A stretch of DNA of 64,000 nucleotides from Sinorhizobium sp. A49 (GTDB taxonomy: Bacteria > Pseudomonadota > Alphaproteobacteria > Rhizobiales > Rhizobiaceae). Shown here piece after piece: positions 36,227 through 44,085 of the stretch (its first letter is position 1; every line of letters begins with the position of its first letter). The stretch covers positions 62,001-126,000 of the forward strand of contig NZ_MUNW01000035.1 of assembly GCF_002002725.1 (NCBI RefSeq), given 5' to 3'. Below the pieces are notes generated by a model, which searched no databases, was not told the origin of the DNA, and saw nothing but the letters and a program-made list of their open reading frames with translations. A program made the translations under genes and the position numbers.

Positions 36227-37351
36227 ATGCCCCAGAAGGTCTTTCTCAACCGCCTGAAGCTCAGCGAGTTCCGCAATTATGCGGCGCTGTCGCTGACGCT
36301 CGACCAGCGGCACATCGTGCTGACGGGCGAGAACGGCGCCGGAAAAACCAACCTGATGGAAGCGGTGTCGTTCCTGTCGCCCGGTCGCGGGCTCAGGCGT
36401 GCGGCCTACGCCGATGTCGCCCGCGTCGGCGCCAACGACGGCTTCTCGGTCTTTGCCGAAGTGGTGGGCATGGAAGGCCCGGTCGAGATCGGCACCGGCA
36501 CGGCCGGGACCAGTGAGGGGCAATCGCGACGGCTGCGGCTGAACGGCACCACGGCCAGTGCAGTCGACGAACTGACCGATCATCTGCGGGTGCTGTGGCT
36601 GACGCCGGCAATGGACGGGCTCTTCACCGGGCCGTCGGCCGATCGACGCCGCTTCCTTGACCGGCTGGTGCTTTCGCTCGACCCGGAACACGGCCGGCGC
36701 GCCAGCGAATTTGACCGCGCCATGCGCAGCCGCAACCGGCTCCTCAGCGAATTTCGCCCGGATCCTGCCTGGCTCACCGCCATCGAGCGGGAAATGGCCG
36801 GGCTCGGCGTGTCGATGGCCCTGGCGCGGCAGGAAATGCTGGGACTGCTGACGGCACTCGTCGAACGAAACACCGGCGACAGTGTCTTTCCGTCCGCTCG
36901 TCTGGCGCTCTCTGGTTTCTTCGACAATGAAGGCCACAGGCCGGCCTTCGACCTTGAAGAACAATATCTGACCATGCTGCGCGAAGGCCGGCCGCGCGAT
37001 GCAGCCGCCGGCCGGACGCTGGACGGACCGCACCGCAGCGACCTGTTGATCCGTCACCGCGAAAAGGACATGGAGGCCGAGCGCTGCTCGACCGGCGAAC
37101 AGAAGGCACTGCTCGTCGGCCTGGTGCTTGCCCATGCGCGCCTGGTCGGCGACATGACCGGCCACGCCCCCATACTGCTGCTCGACGAGATCGCCGCGCA
37201 TCTCGACATGGGCCGCCGCGCCGCCCTTTTCGATCTCGTCGACGGGCTGGGCGGTCAGGCCTTCATGACCGGGACGGACCGTGCGATGTTCGACGCGCTC
37301 GGCGAGCGCGGCCGGTTCCTGACCGTGGAGCATGGGAACGTTTCGGGATGA
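36227..37351 (+). CDS. recF: DNA replication and repair protein RecF
   Basis: SMC-like ATPase that loads RecA at gaps, 374 aa. Walker A GENGAGKT lies at 34-41 behind the N-terminal RLKLSEFRNYA strand. A helical arm region follows, then the C-terminal signature CSTGEQKALLVGLVLAHA and Walker B PILLLDEIAAHLD. Length is normal for alphaproteobacteria. The ATG at 36227 has a weak ribosome site, and the region just upstream is a RIME-like repeat. moeB begins 28 bp after the stop on the same strand. Confidence 0.96.
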   Translation: MPQKVFLNRLKLSEFRNYAALSLTLDQRHIVLTGENGAGKTNLMEAVSFLSPGRGLRRAAYADVARVGANDGFSVFAEVVGMEGPVEIGTGTAGTSEGQSRRLRLNGTTASAVDELTDHLRVLWLTPAMDGLFTGPSADRRRFLDRLVLSLDPEHGRRASEFDRAMRSRNRLLSEFRPDPAWLTAIEREMAGLGVSMALARQEMLGLLTALVERNTGDSVFPSARLALSGFFDNEGHRPAFDLEEQYLTMLREGRPRDAAAGRTLDGPHRSDLLIRHREKDMEAERCSTGEQKALLVGLVLAHARLVGDMTGHAPILLLDEIAAHLDMGRRAALFDLVDGLGGQAFMTGTDRAMFDALGERGRFLTVEHGNVSG

Positions 37352-37379
37352 TGGAGCCGATCATGGAAAGTGTCCGTTC

Positions 37380-38153
37380 ATGACCAACACCAGCCTCAAC
37401 CCATCGGAAATCGCCCGTTATGCGCGCCACATCATCCTTCCGGAACTGGGCGGTGCGGGACAGCAGAAGCTGAAGGCCGCGCGCGTCCTCGTCATCGGTG
37501 CCGGCGGCCTCGGCGCTCCCGTGCTGCAGTACCTGGCCGCCGCCGGCATCGGCACGCTCGGCATCGTCGACGACGACGTGGTGTCGCTGTCGAACCTGCA
37601 GCGGCAGGTGATCCACCAAACTGCGGATATCGGCCAGACAAAGGTCGACAGTGCCGAGGCGGCAATCGGCGCACTCAATCCGCATGTGACAGTCGAAACG
37701 CATGCGTTTCGCCTCGCCGCCGACAACGCCGAGACGCTGTTGCGCCAATATGACCTGGTGATCGACGGTTCGGACAATTTCGACACGCGCTATCTCGCCG
37801 CCGATACGGCGGCCGCCATCGGCATACCGCTCGTCACCGGTGCCGTCGGCCGTTTCGACGGCTCGCTCACCGTGCTGATACCCTATGAGACAGGAAAGGA
37901 TGGCGAGCCGAACCCATCCTACCGCGATCTCTTTCCCGAGAAACCGCCTGCGGGCGTCGTGCCCTCCTGCGTCGAGGCCGGAATCATCGGTGCCCTCACC
38001 GGCGTCATCGGAACATTGCAGGCTATGGAAGCCATCAAGGTCATCGCCGGCATCGGCGAGCCGCTCGTCGGCCGGCTGTTGATGTATGATGCGCTGTCGG
38101 CACAGTTCAGCACCATCCGTTATCGCAGACGCAAGACCGTCAAGGCGGACTGA
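37380..38153 (+). CDS. moeB: ThiF/MoeB-type adenylyltransferase (sulfur-carrier activation)
   Basis: E1-like enzyme that adenylates the C-terminus of a ubiquitin-like sulfur carrier (MoaD or ThiS), for molybdopterin or thiamine synthesis. 257 aa. The nucleotide fold begins VLVIGAGGLGAPVLQYLAA, with the DDDVVSLSNLQRQ and IDGSDNFDTRY motifs and a Cys in VPSCVEAG. The paired CxxC zinc ligands of E. coli MoeB are missing: the place where CYRC stands reads PSYRD. I recall that this is common in rhizobial homologues. The ATG at 37380 fits the conserved start better than an upstream in-frame ATG inside recF. It overlaps the GNAT gene by one base. Confidence 0.9.
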   Translation: MTNTSLNPSEIARYARHIILPELGGAGQQKLKAARVLVIGAGGLGAPVLQYLAAAGIGTLGIVDDDVVSLSNLQRQVIHQTADIGQTKVDSAEAAIGALNPHVTVETHAFRLAADNAETLLRQYDLVIDGSDNFDTRYLAADTAAAIGIPLVTGAVGRFDGSLTVLIPYETGKDGEPNPSYRDLFPEKPPAGVVPSCVEAGIIGALTGVIGTLQAMEAIKVIAGIGEPLVGRLLMYDALSAQFSTIRYRRRKTVKAD

Positions 38154-38620
38154 TGCACATCATCCGGATAGACGCGGCCTTCAATCGCTACGAAGAATTG
38201 CTGGCCCTGATCCTCAACGCCTTTTCCTATATGGATGGGCGCATCGACCCGCCGTCCTCGGCCCATGTGCTGACGATCGAAGGCTTGAAGCAGAAGGCTT
38301 CGGCAGAAATCGGATTGATCGCCCTCGATGGAGCCGCATTGGCCGGCTGCATCTTCTGCAAGCCGGAGATCGACTGCCTCTATGTCGGCAAGCTTGCGGT
38401 CGCTGAGGGCTATCGGGGCAAAGGCGTTGGGCGGCTGTTGCTTGCAGGCGCCGAAGACACGGCACGCAATCGCAACCTATCCGCCCTGAGACTGCAGACG
38501 CGGATCGAACTCACCGAAAACCACAGGACGTTTGCGGCCTGGGGCTTCGTCGAAACCGGCAGGACGGCGCATCCGGGCTTTACCCGACCCACCACAATCG
38601 AGATGCGCAAGACGCTTTGA
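38153..38620 (+). CDS. GNAT-family N-acetyltransferase
   Basis: Small cytosolic acetyltransferase, 155 aa, with the acetyl-CoA-binding signature VAEGYRGKGVGRLLLAGAED (Arg/Gln-X-X-Gly-X-Gly/Ala type) preceded by the beta-strand DCLYVGKLA. Its ATG shares the last base of the moeB stop (TGATG), so it is translationally coupled. The substrate is unknown. Confidence 0.88.
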   Translation: MHIIRIDAAFNRYEELLALILNAFSYMDGRIDPPSSAHVLTIEGLKQKASAEIGLIALDGAALAGCIFCKPEIDCLYVGKLAVAEGYRGKGVGRLLLAGAEDTARNRNLSALRLQTRIELTENHRTFAAWGFVETGRTAHPGFTRPTTIEMRKTL

Positions 38621-38631
38621 TCCGTCGCCGA

Positions 38632-39636
38632 TCAATCGCGCCCAGGCAGCACCCGGTCCGGTGGCCGATGGCCGTCGAAGAAGGTGCGGATGTTGATCAC
38701 CACCTTGTCGCCCATGTCGATGCGGCCTTCGAGCGTCGCCGAACTCATATGCGGCAGCAGCACCACCTTGCCTTCGCCGGCAAGCTTGATGAGCTTGGGA
38801 TTGACCGCAGGCTCGTTCTCGAAGACGTCGAGGCCGGCGCCGGCGATCTTGCCTTCGCGCAGGCACTTGATCAGCGCGGTCTCGTCGATGATGCCGCCGC
38901 GGGCGGTGTTGACGATGTAGCTTTCGGGGCGCATCAGCGCCAGGCGACGGGCCGAAAGCAGGTGGTAGGTCGCCGGCGTCGAGGGGCAATTGACCGAGAC
39001 GATATCGACGCGGGCGAGCATCTGGTCGAGGCTGTCCCAATAGGTGGCTTCCAGCATTTCCTCGGTCTCGACCTTGACCCGGTGCCGGTTGTGATAGTGG
39101 ATCGACAGGCCGAAGGCCTTGGCGCGGCGCGCGACCGCGGTGCCGATCCGGCCCATGCCGACGATGCCGATGCGCTTGCCGGCAATGCGGCGGCCGAGCA
39201 TCCAGGTCGGCGACCAGCCGGCCCATTCGCCCTTGCGATCGGTCAGGATCTGCGCACCTTCCGCAAGGCGGCGCGGAACGGCGAGAATCAGCGCCATCGC
39301 CATGTCCGCGGTGTCCTCGGTCAGGACGTTCGGCGTATTGGTGACGGTGATGCCCTTGCGGGCGGCGGCATCGACATCGATGTTGTCGACACCGTTGGAG
39401 AAGCTCGCGATCAGCTTCAGTTGCGGTCCGGCCTGCTCGATCAGCGCCGCATCGATACGGTCGGTCACGGTCGGCACAAGCACGTCGGCGCGCTTCACTG
39501 CCGCCACAAGCTCCGGTTGGCTGCGCGGCGTATCGTCGATGTTGAGCTCGGCGTCGAACAGCTCGCGCATGCGGGTTTCGACGATATCCGGCAGTTTCCG
39601 GGTGATGTAGACCTTGGGCTTCTTCTTGCTTGTCAT
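38632..39636 (-). CDS. D-2-hydroxyacid dehydrogenase (glyoxylate/hydroxypyruvate reductase-like)
   Basis: NAD(P)-dependent reductase of 2-oxoacids, 334 aa. The Rossmann domain has GIVGMGRIGTAVARRA. Catalytic Arg is in SFSNGVDNIDV/NTARGGIIDE, Glu in LDVFENEP and His in LLPHMSSAT, all in the expected order. It is closest in style to GhrB/GyaR enzymes that reduce glyoxylate and hydroxypyruvate. The ATG at 39636 gives the usual start MTSKKKPKVYITRKLP. An in-frame extension to 39735 is unlikely. It is convergent with the GNAT gene and divergent from the SH3 gene. Confidence 0.9.
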   Translation of the reverse strand: MTSKKKPKVYITRKLPDIVETRMRELFDAELNIDDTPRSQPELVAAVKRADVLVPTVTDRIDAALIEQAGPQLKLIASFSNGVDNIDVDAAARKGITVTNTPNVLTEDTADMAMALILAVPRRLAEGAQILTDRKGEWAGWSPTWMLGRRIAGKRIGIVGMGRIGTAVARRAKAFGLSIHYHNRHRVKVETEEMLEATYWDSLDQMLARVDIVSVNCPSTPATYHLLSARRLALMRPESYIVNTARGGIIDETALIKCLREGKIAGAGLDVFENEPAVNPKLIKLAGEGKVVLLPHMSSATLEGRIDMGDKVVINIRTFFDGHRPPDRVLPGRD

Positions 39637-39813
39637 TGCTGCGATGGGCCTCGTTGACGGGTCCTTAACCAAGTTGGGTGATACTTTCTCCCTGTAGCCG
39701 CAATTTCTACCAGACCCGGTCGGGAAGACAAACAAAACTCGCTGCGTCGTCCCCGCGATTTACGCCCCGGCCAAGCGCCCTGGGTGAACTGCGCCTGCAA
39801 GTTGCCACGGAAA

Positions 39814-40365
39814 ATGAGCTTCGTCATGCGTCACGTCATTTCCAAACTCTCGTTCGCGTTGATCGCCGCCCTCATCGGCGCGGTCATCACGGCTTCGGGC
39901 GCCCATGCCCAGGCCGCCAAGGGAGCCAGCGGGTTGCCGCTGCCGCGATTCGTCAGCCTCAAGGCCAAGAGCGTCAATCTGCGCATCGGCCCAAGCGTCG
40001 ACTATGCGGTGGCGTTCCGTTACCTCAGACCCGGCGTACCGGTGGAAATCATCCAGGAATACGACAACTGGCGCCGCATCCGCGATGCCGACGGTACCGA
40101 AGGCTGGGTGAACCAGGCGCTTCTGTCGGGCGACCGCACCGCCGTCACCGCGCCATGGATGCGCGGCAAGGGTGAAGGCGTGTTCGTCAACCTGCGCCGC
40201 GAACCACAGAGCACGGCGTCGATCGTCGCGCGCATGGAGCCTGGTGTCGTCATCCGTGTGGGTGAATGCAACGGCGACTGGTGCCACATCGAGACCCAGG
40301 GCGTCGACGGCTGGATCGTCCAGAGCGAGATCTGGGGCGCCTATCCGGGCGAAGCCTTCAAGTAA
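39814..40365 (+). CDS. Secreted protein with two bacterial SH3 domains
   Basis: A 183-aa exported protein. A signal peptide (VISKLSFALIAALIGAV, ending AHAQA) precedes two SH3b repeats. The first runs about residues 48-105 (KAKSVNLRIGPSVDYAVAF ... GTEGWVNQALL), the second about 120-180 (GVFVNLRREPQSTASIV ... VDGWIVQSEIWG). SH3b domains usually bind peptidoglycan or protein partners in the periplasm. ATGs at 39814 and 39826 both fit. No catalytic domain is attached. It may be a cell-wall-binding accessory protein. Confidence 0.85.
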   Translation: MSFVMRHVISKLSFALIAALIGAVITASGAHAQAAKGASGLPLPRFVSLKAKSVNLRIGPSVDYAVAFRYLRPGVPVEIIQEYDNWRRIRDADGTEGWVNQALLSGDRTAVTAPWMRGKGEGVFVNLRREPQSTASIVARMEPGVVIRVGECNGDWCHIETQGVDGWIVQSEIWGAYPGEAFK

Positions 40366-40399
40366 AGGCTCGCCTCTTTCGACAGGGTTGAAAAGGTTA

Positions 40400-40500
40400 C
40401 GGCATGATTCCTCAGATCGGGTTCGATTTAAGGAATCATGCCGTAAGTCTTGAAGCGCGATAGCGCCCTTGGCGCGTCAGGTTTGGCGCGCGCTGTAGCT
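40400..40500 (-). repeat. RIME-like palindromic repeat, copy 4
   Basis: In minus orientation: GCTACAGCGCGCGCC, GACGCGCCAAGGGCGCT, ACTTACGGCATGATTCC, TTAAATCG, CGATCTGAGG and AATCATGCC. The right-hand palindrome GGCATGATTCCT/AGGAATCATGCC is nearly perfect. It fills the gap between the SH3 gene and the stop of the sugar-kinase gene and could act as a shared terminator. Confidence 0.7.
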
Positions 40501-40504
40501 TGCC

Positions 40505-41497
40505 TCAGGCGAGCTCGGCCTGTTTGGCGGCCGCCGCAAGCGAAACCATCGGCCGCGGGCCGATCTGGCCGATGACGATACCGGCTGCGAGATTGCCGAG
40601 CTTGCTGCAATCCTCGAGCGACCGACCGGTCGTATATCCGTGGAGAAAGCCGGCCGCGTAAAGATCGCCCGCACCTGTTGTGTCGACGACCTGCGCAAGC
40701 GGCGTCGCACCGACGCGCACGCGTTCTGCGCCGCGCACGACGACGGAGCCTTCCTCGCTCAAGGTGACGGCTGCGAGCTTGCAATCCTTCGACAGCTTTT
40801 CCAGCGCCAGATCGAAGTCCTCGGTCTCGTAAAGTGCGAGCGCTTCCTGCTTGTTGGCAAAAACGATATCGACCGTGCCGGAGCGCATCAGCTCGAGAAA
40901 CTCGTCGCGGTAGCGATGGACGCAGAAACTGTCCGACAGCGTCATGGCGGTTTCGCGACCGTTTGCATGGGCGATCTTGGCGGCCTCGCGGATGGCATCC
41001 TTGGCGCGCGGCGGATCCCAGAGGTAGCCTTCGAAGTAAGTGACCTTGGCCTGCGCGACGACGTCGGCTTCCACGTCCTCCGGGCCAAGCTCGACACAGG
41101 CGCCGAGATAGGTGTTCATCGAGCGCTCACCGTCCTCGGTCACGAAGATCATCGAGCGCGCTGTCGGAGGCACGGTTTCGAGCGGCTTGGTCTGGAAATA
41201 GACGCCCTGGGCGCGAATGTCGTGGGCAAAGATCTCGCCGAGCTGGTCGTTGGTCGTCTTGCCGAAATAGGCAGCGCGTCCGCCAAGGCTGGCGACGCCG
41301 GCTGCCGTGTTGCCGGCGCTGCCGCCCGAAGCTTCGACGGCAGGGCCCATGCGCGAGTACAACAGCTCGGCCCGGTCGGCATCGATGAGGTTCATCGCGC
41401 CCTTGATGATGCCGTTTTCGCTCAGAAAGCCGTCATCGCAGCGCGCAATGATATCCACGATCGCATTGCCGATCGTCAGCACGTCGTATTTTGTCAT
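40505..41497 (-). CDS. PfkB-family kinase, probably adenosine kinase
   Basis: Ribokinase-fold kinase, 330 aa. The N-terminus YDVLTIGNAIVDIIARCDD, the phosphate-site motif ASGGSAGNTAAGVASLGG and the anion-hole/catalytic DTTGAGDLYAAG are all present. The N-terminal pattern and conserved chromosomal neighbourhood point to adenosine kinase of rhizobia (AMP from adenosine), but PfkB subfamilies are hard to tell apart by eye. It lies alone on the minus strand; a RIME-like repeat follows its stop. Confidence 0.85.
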   Translation of the reverse strand: MTKYDVLTIGNAIVDIIARCDDGFLSENGIIKGAMNLIDADRAELLYSRMGPAVEASGGSAGNTAAGVASLGGRAAYFGKTTNDQLGEIFAHDIRAQGVYFQTKPLETVPPTARSMIFVTEDGERSMNTYLGACVELGPEDVEADVVAQAKVTYFEGYLWDPPRAKDAIREAAKIAHANGRETAMTLSDSFCVHRYRDEFLELMRSGTVDIVFANKQEALALYETEDFDLALEKLSKDCKLAAVTLSEEGSVVVRGAERVRVGATPLAQVVDTTGAGDLYAAGFLHGYTTGRSLEDCSKLGNLAAGIVIGQIGPRPMVSLAAAAKQAELA

Positions 41498-41583
41498 GAA
41501 CTCCGTCCAGTTTCCCTAGTGGCCGGTGTTCGTTAATAGCGGTTTTCCAGCCATTTGGAAGACAAAACACACGCTCGCCGCGA

Positions 41584-42012
41584 TCATTCCGCGGGAAGCG
41601 CGCTTGCGTCATAGGCGGCCGCAAACTCCGCACTCGGCGGGATCGGCTTGATGACGTCGATCAGGACGCCGTTGGGATCGGCGGTGATGAAATGGCGCTG
41701 GCCGAAATCCTCGTCGCAAATCGCCTTCAGGATCGGCAGGCCGGCTGCCTGGCAATCGGCATAGACCGCATCGGGATCCTCGACCTCGAAGTTGAGGAGC
41801 AGTCCGCGGACGGGTGCGCGACCCTCTTCCGGGATCGTTTCATGGCGATAGTCGAGAACAGCCAAGTTAACCGTCTCGGATTCGATCGACTGCAGATGGA
41901 CGTACCAATCGCTGGTAAACAGCGCCTGGAAGCGAAAATTGGTGACGTAGAAGTCCGCGGTTGTCGCAACGTCCGACGTCATGATGACCGGATAGTAGCT
42001 CGTCGATTTCAT
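41584..42012 (-). CDS. VOC-superfamily (glyoxalase/bleomycin-resistance-like) protein
   Basis: 142-aa member of the vicinal oxygen chelate fold, with two beta-alpha-beta-beta-beta halves. Landmark strands are [18 protein letters not shown] at the start and [16 protein letters not shown] at the end. GAGGAAAA precedes the ATG by about five bases. The gene is divergent from a TetR regulator gene, with two operator boxes between them, so its expression is very likely controlled by that regulator. The reaction is unknown; candidates are detoxification or antibiotic binding. Confidence 0.85.
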   Translation of the reverse strand: MKSTSYYPVIMTSDVATTADFYVTNFRFQALFTSDWYVHLQSIESETVNLAVLDYRHETIPEEGRAPVRGLLLNFEVEDPDAVYADCQAAGLPILKAICDEDFGQRHFITADPNGVLIDVIKPIPPSAEFAAAYDASALPAE

Positions 42013-42036
42013 GGCTTTTCCTCGGGTTCGCATTAT

Positions 42037-42054
42037 CATACAATCTGCATGTAT
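42037..42054. promoter_or_regulatory. TetR-type operator box 1
   Basis: CATACAATCTGCATGTAT: inverted ATACA/TGTAT half-sites, 25 bp upstream of the VOC gene start. It matches box 2 as CATACA-NN-CTG-N-ATGTAT. Confidence 0.75.
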
Positions 42055-42066
42055 TTATCGAATTAA

Positions 42067-42085
42067 CATACAGGCTGAATGTATG
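42067..42085. promoter_or_regulatory. TetR-type operator box 2, overlapping the tetR start codon
   Basis: CATACAGGCTGAATGTATG: same pattern as box 1, exactly 30 bp (about three helical turns) further on. Its last three bases are the likely ATG of the tetR gene, implying tight autoregulation and possibly a leaderless or nearly leaderless tetR mRNA. Confidence 0.75.
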
Positions 42086-42676
42086 CAAACGGAATCGCCC
42101 CGCCGCTCCAACCGCGAGCGCTCCGACACGACCCGCGGCGCCATACTCGATGCGGCCCATGGTCTCTTCGTCGAGCGAGGATATGCGGAGACATCAACGC
42201 CCGACATCGTGGCAGCCGCCGGCATGACGCGTGGGGCGCTCTACCATCATTTCGAGGATAAGAAGGCGCTCTTTCGCGCTGTTGCCGATCGGGAGGCCGG
42301 TGCGGTAGCGGCAAGGATCGAGAGGGCGACCATCGATGACCTGACGCCGCGCGAGGCGCTGATAACAGGCGCAAGAGCGTTCTTTGACGCCATGGCAGAA
42401 CCAGGCCGGATCCGCATTCTGCTCCTCGACGGCCCGGCCGTGCTCGGCACCCGCGAAATGGCTGCAATCGATGCGGCCAATGCCCAGAGGACGCTGGAAG
42501 ACGGTCTGGCGGAAGCAATGGCCCCGAAGGTCGTTGACCGGGACGCATTGGCTGCAACAGCAACACTCCTGTCGGCGGCTTTTGATCGTGCGGCATTGGA
42601 GATTGCCGAAGGCGCTCCGACGAACCTCTACGTTGAAGCGATCAGCCACCTGATCGACGGACTGATTTCCGCCTGA
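42083..42676 (+). CDS. TetR-family transcriptional regulator
   Basis: 197 aa. The DNA-binding domain spans about residues 15-65, with TRGAILDAAHGLFVERGY and the recognition helix region GMTRGALYHHFEDKK, close to the AcrR type. A helical ligand domain follows. The ATG at 42083 lies inside operator box 2 and has no ribosome site. The frame is also open upstream from 42011, but that part would cross both operator boxes and looks unconserved. It probably represses itself and the divergent VOC gene. Confidence 0.85.
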   Translation: MQTESPRRSNRERSDTTRGAILDAAHGLFVERGYAETSTPDIVAAAGMTRGALYHHFEDKKALFRAVADREAGAVAARIERATIDDLTPREALITGARAFFDAMAEPGRIRILLLDGPAVLGTREMAAIDAANAQRTLEDGLAEAMAPKVVDRDALAATATLLSAAFDRAALEIAEGAPTNLYVEAISHLIDGLISA

Positions 42677-42718
42677 ACCCGCCTAGGGCCGATGGCGCAC
42701 TCAGTCACACGGAGCAGA

Positions 42719-43492
42719 TCAGCCAGCCACCGGAAGAACCTGTTGCGGCAACTCGACGAGCGGTGCCGGGATATCGCAGGTCTTTTCCGGTGACTTGCAG
42801 ATATCGGCAATAACGCAGCGCTCGCATTCCGGTTTGCGCGCCTTGCAGCAATAGCGGCCATGCAGGATCAGCCAGTGGTGCGCGTGGTAGAGATATTCGT
42901 CGGGAATGATGCGCGAGAGCTTTGCCTCGACCTCGTCCGGGGTCTTGCCCGGCGCCAGACAGAGCCGGTTGGCGATGCGCAGGATGTGGGTGTCGACGGC
43001 GATAGTCGCCTGGCCGAAGGCCATGGATAGCACGACATTGGCGGTCTTTCGTCCCACGCCCGGCAACGTCACCAGTTCTTCGCGCGTGTGCGGCACCTCG
43101 CCGCCGAAATCGGTGATCAGCTTTTCGCTGAGCGCGATGACGTTCCTCGCCTTGTTGCGGAAAAGCCCGATGGTCTTGATGTGATCGCGGACCTTTTCCT
43201 CACCGAGCGCCAGCATCTTTTCCGGCGTGTCGGCAATGGCGAAGAGCGCGCGCGTCGCCCGGTTGACGCCGGCGTCCGTCGCCTGCGCCGACAGGGCGAC
43301 GGCCACCACCAGAGTGAAAGGATTGACGTGCTCCAGCTCCCCCTTCGGCTCCGGCCGCTGGATCGAAAAGCGCCGGAAAATCTCGGAGATTTCCTCACGG
43401 CTGTAGAGGCCCGTCGTTCGCGGAGTGCGGCGGCTCGACGGCGGCTTCTTTTTCGCAGGTTTGCCCGGCAATTTTGGCTTCACGTTTTTCAT
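42719..43492 (-). CDS. nth: Endonuclease III
   Basis: DNA glycosylase/AP lyase for oxidised pyrimidines, 257 aa. The helix-hairpin-helix with catalytic Lys is LPGVGRKTANVVLSMAF; the catalytic Asp is in VDTHILRIANRL. The 4Fe-4S cluster motif C-X6-C-X2-C-X5-C is visible as CKARKPECERC...C. A basic N-terminal extension (KPKLPGKPAKKKPPSSRRTPR) is typical of rhizobial Nth. The start at 43492 is preferred, though two in-frame ATGs lie within 40 bp upstream. Confidence 0.95.
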   Translation of the reverse strand: MKNVKPKLPGKPAKKKPPSSRRTPRTTGLYSREEISEIFRRFSIQRPEPKGELEHVNPFTLVVAVALSAQATDAGVNRATRALFAIADTPEKMLALGEEKVRDHIKTIGLFRNKARNVIALSEKLITDFGGEVPHTREELVTLPGVGRKTANVVLSMAFGQATIAVDTHILRIANRLCLAPGKTPDEVEAKLSRIIPDEYLYHAHHWLILHGRYCCKARKPECERCVIADICKSPEKTCDIPAPLVELPQQVLPVAG

Positions 43493-43508
43493 GATGCATC
43501 TATAGTCA

Positions 43509-44012
43509 ATGGTCATGACTGATGGCAACGACGAGAAGTTTGCCGGCGAAGAGCCGGCGTTCAGCGCCGAACTGACCCCTTACCGTTCGCTCGGCTTCAA
43601 GGGGTTCAAGGTGTTTTTCCTGATCGCCGGGCTGCTCAGCCTGGTGCATGCGGTCGTGTTCATGGTGATCGGCGCCTGGCCGATCGTGTTCTTCTTCGGG
43701 CTGGATTTCGCGCTTCTGTTTGGCGCTTTCTGGCTGAACTACCGCTCGGCGCGTGCTCGCGAAGAAGTGCGCGTTTCACGCACCGACGTTTCGGTGCGCA
43801 AGTTCGCGCCATCGGGCCGGATGACCGAGCATCGCTTCAATCCGTTCTGGGCGCGCTTCAAGATTGCGCGACACCAGGAGATCGGCATCGTCTCGATGAG
43901 TGTCAGTGACGGCGGCAACCGGACGGACATCGGGTCCTTCCTCAACCGCGACGACCGTGAAACCTTCGCCACAGCGTTTTCCGGGGCGCTTGCCACCGTG
44001 CGTCGCCGCTGA
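43509..44012 (+). CDS. DUF2244 integral membrane protein
   Basis: 167-aa inner-membrane protein with two adjacent hydrophobic helices (FFLIAGLLSLVHAVVFMVIG, PIVFFFGLDFALLFGAFW) and a soluble C-terminal domain with HRFNPFWARF. I recognise the DUF2244 family, which alphaproteobacteria often carry next to nth or cytochrome oxidase genes. Function unknown. The start is at 43509 or 43515 and is divergent from nth with only 16 bp between. Confidence 0.82.
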   Translation: MVMTDGNDEKFAGEEPAFSAELTPYRSLGFKGFKVFFLIAGLLSLVHAVVFMVIGAWPIVFFFGLDFALLFGAFWLNYRSARAREEVRVSRTDVSVRKFAPSGRMTEHRFNPFWARFKIARHQEIGIVSMSVSDGGNRTDIGSFLNRDDRETFATAFSGALATVRRR

Positions 44013-44085
44013 CGCAGCGCCAACAAGTTTCGGGTGGCAACGGCACTGCCAGCATGATTACCTGTGTCAAGACAGGAGATGACCG

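Noticed and set aside
37332-37379. Possible longer MoeB beginning inside recF
   Set aside because: The extra residues lie within the recF coding end and lack conservation; the ATG at 37380 gives the family start.
42011-42082. N-terminal extension of the TetR regulator
   Set aside because: It would run through both operator boxes and gives unconserved residues; TetR proteins normally begin shortly before the TRGAIL helix, as from 42083.
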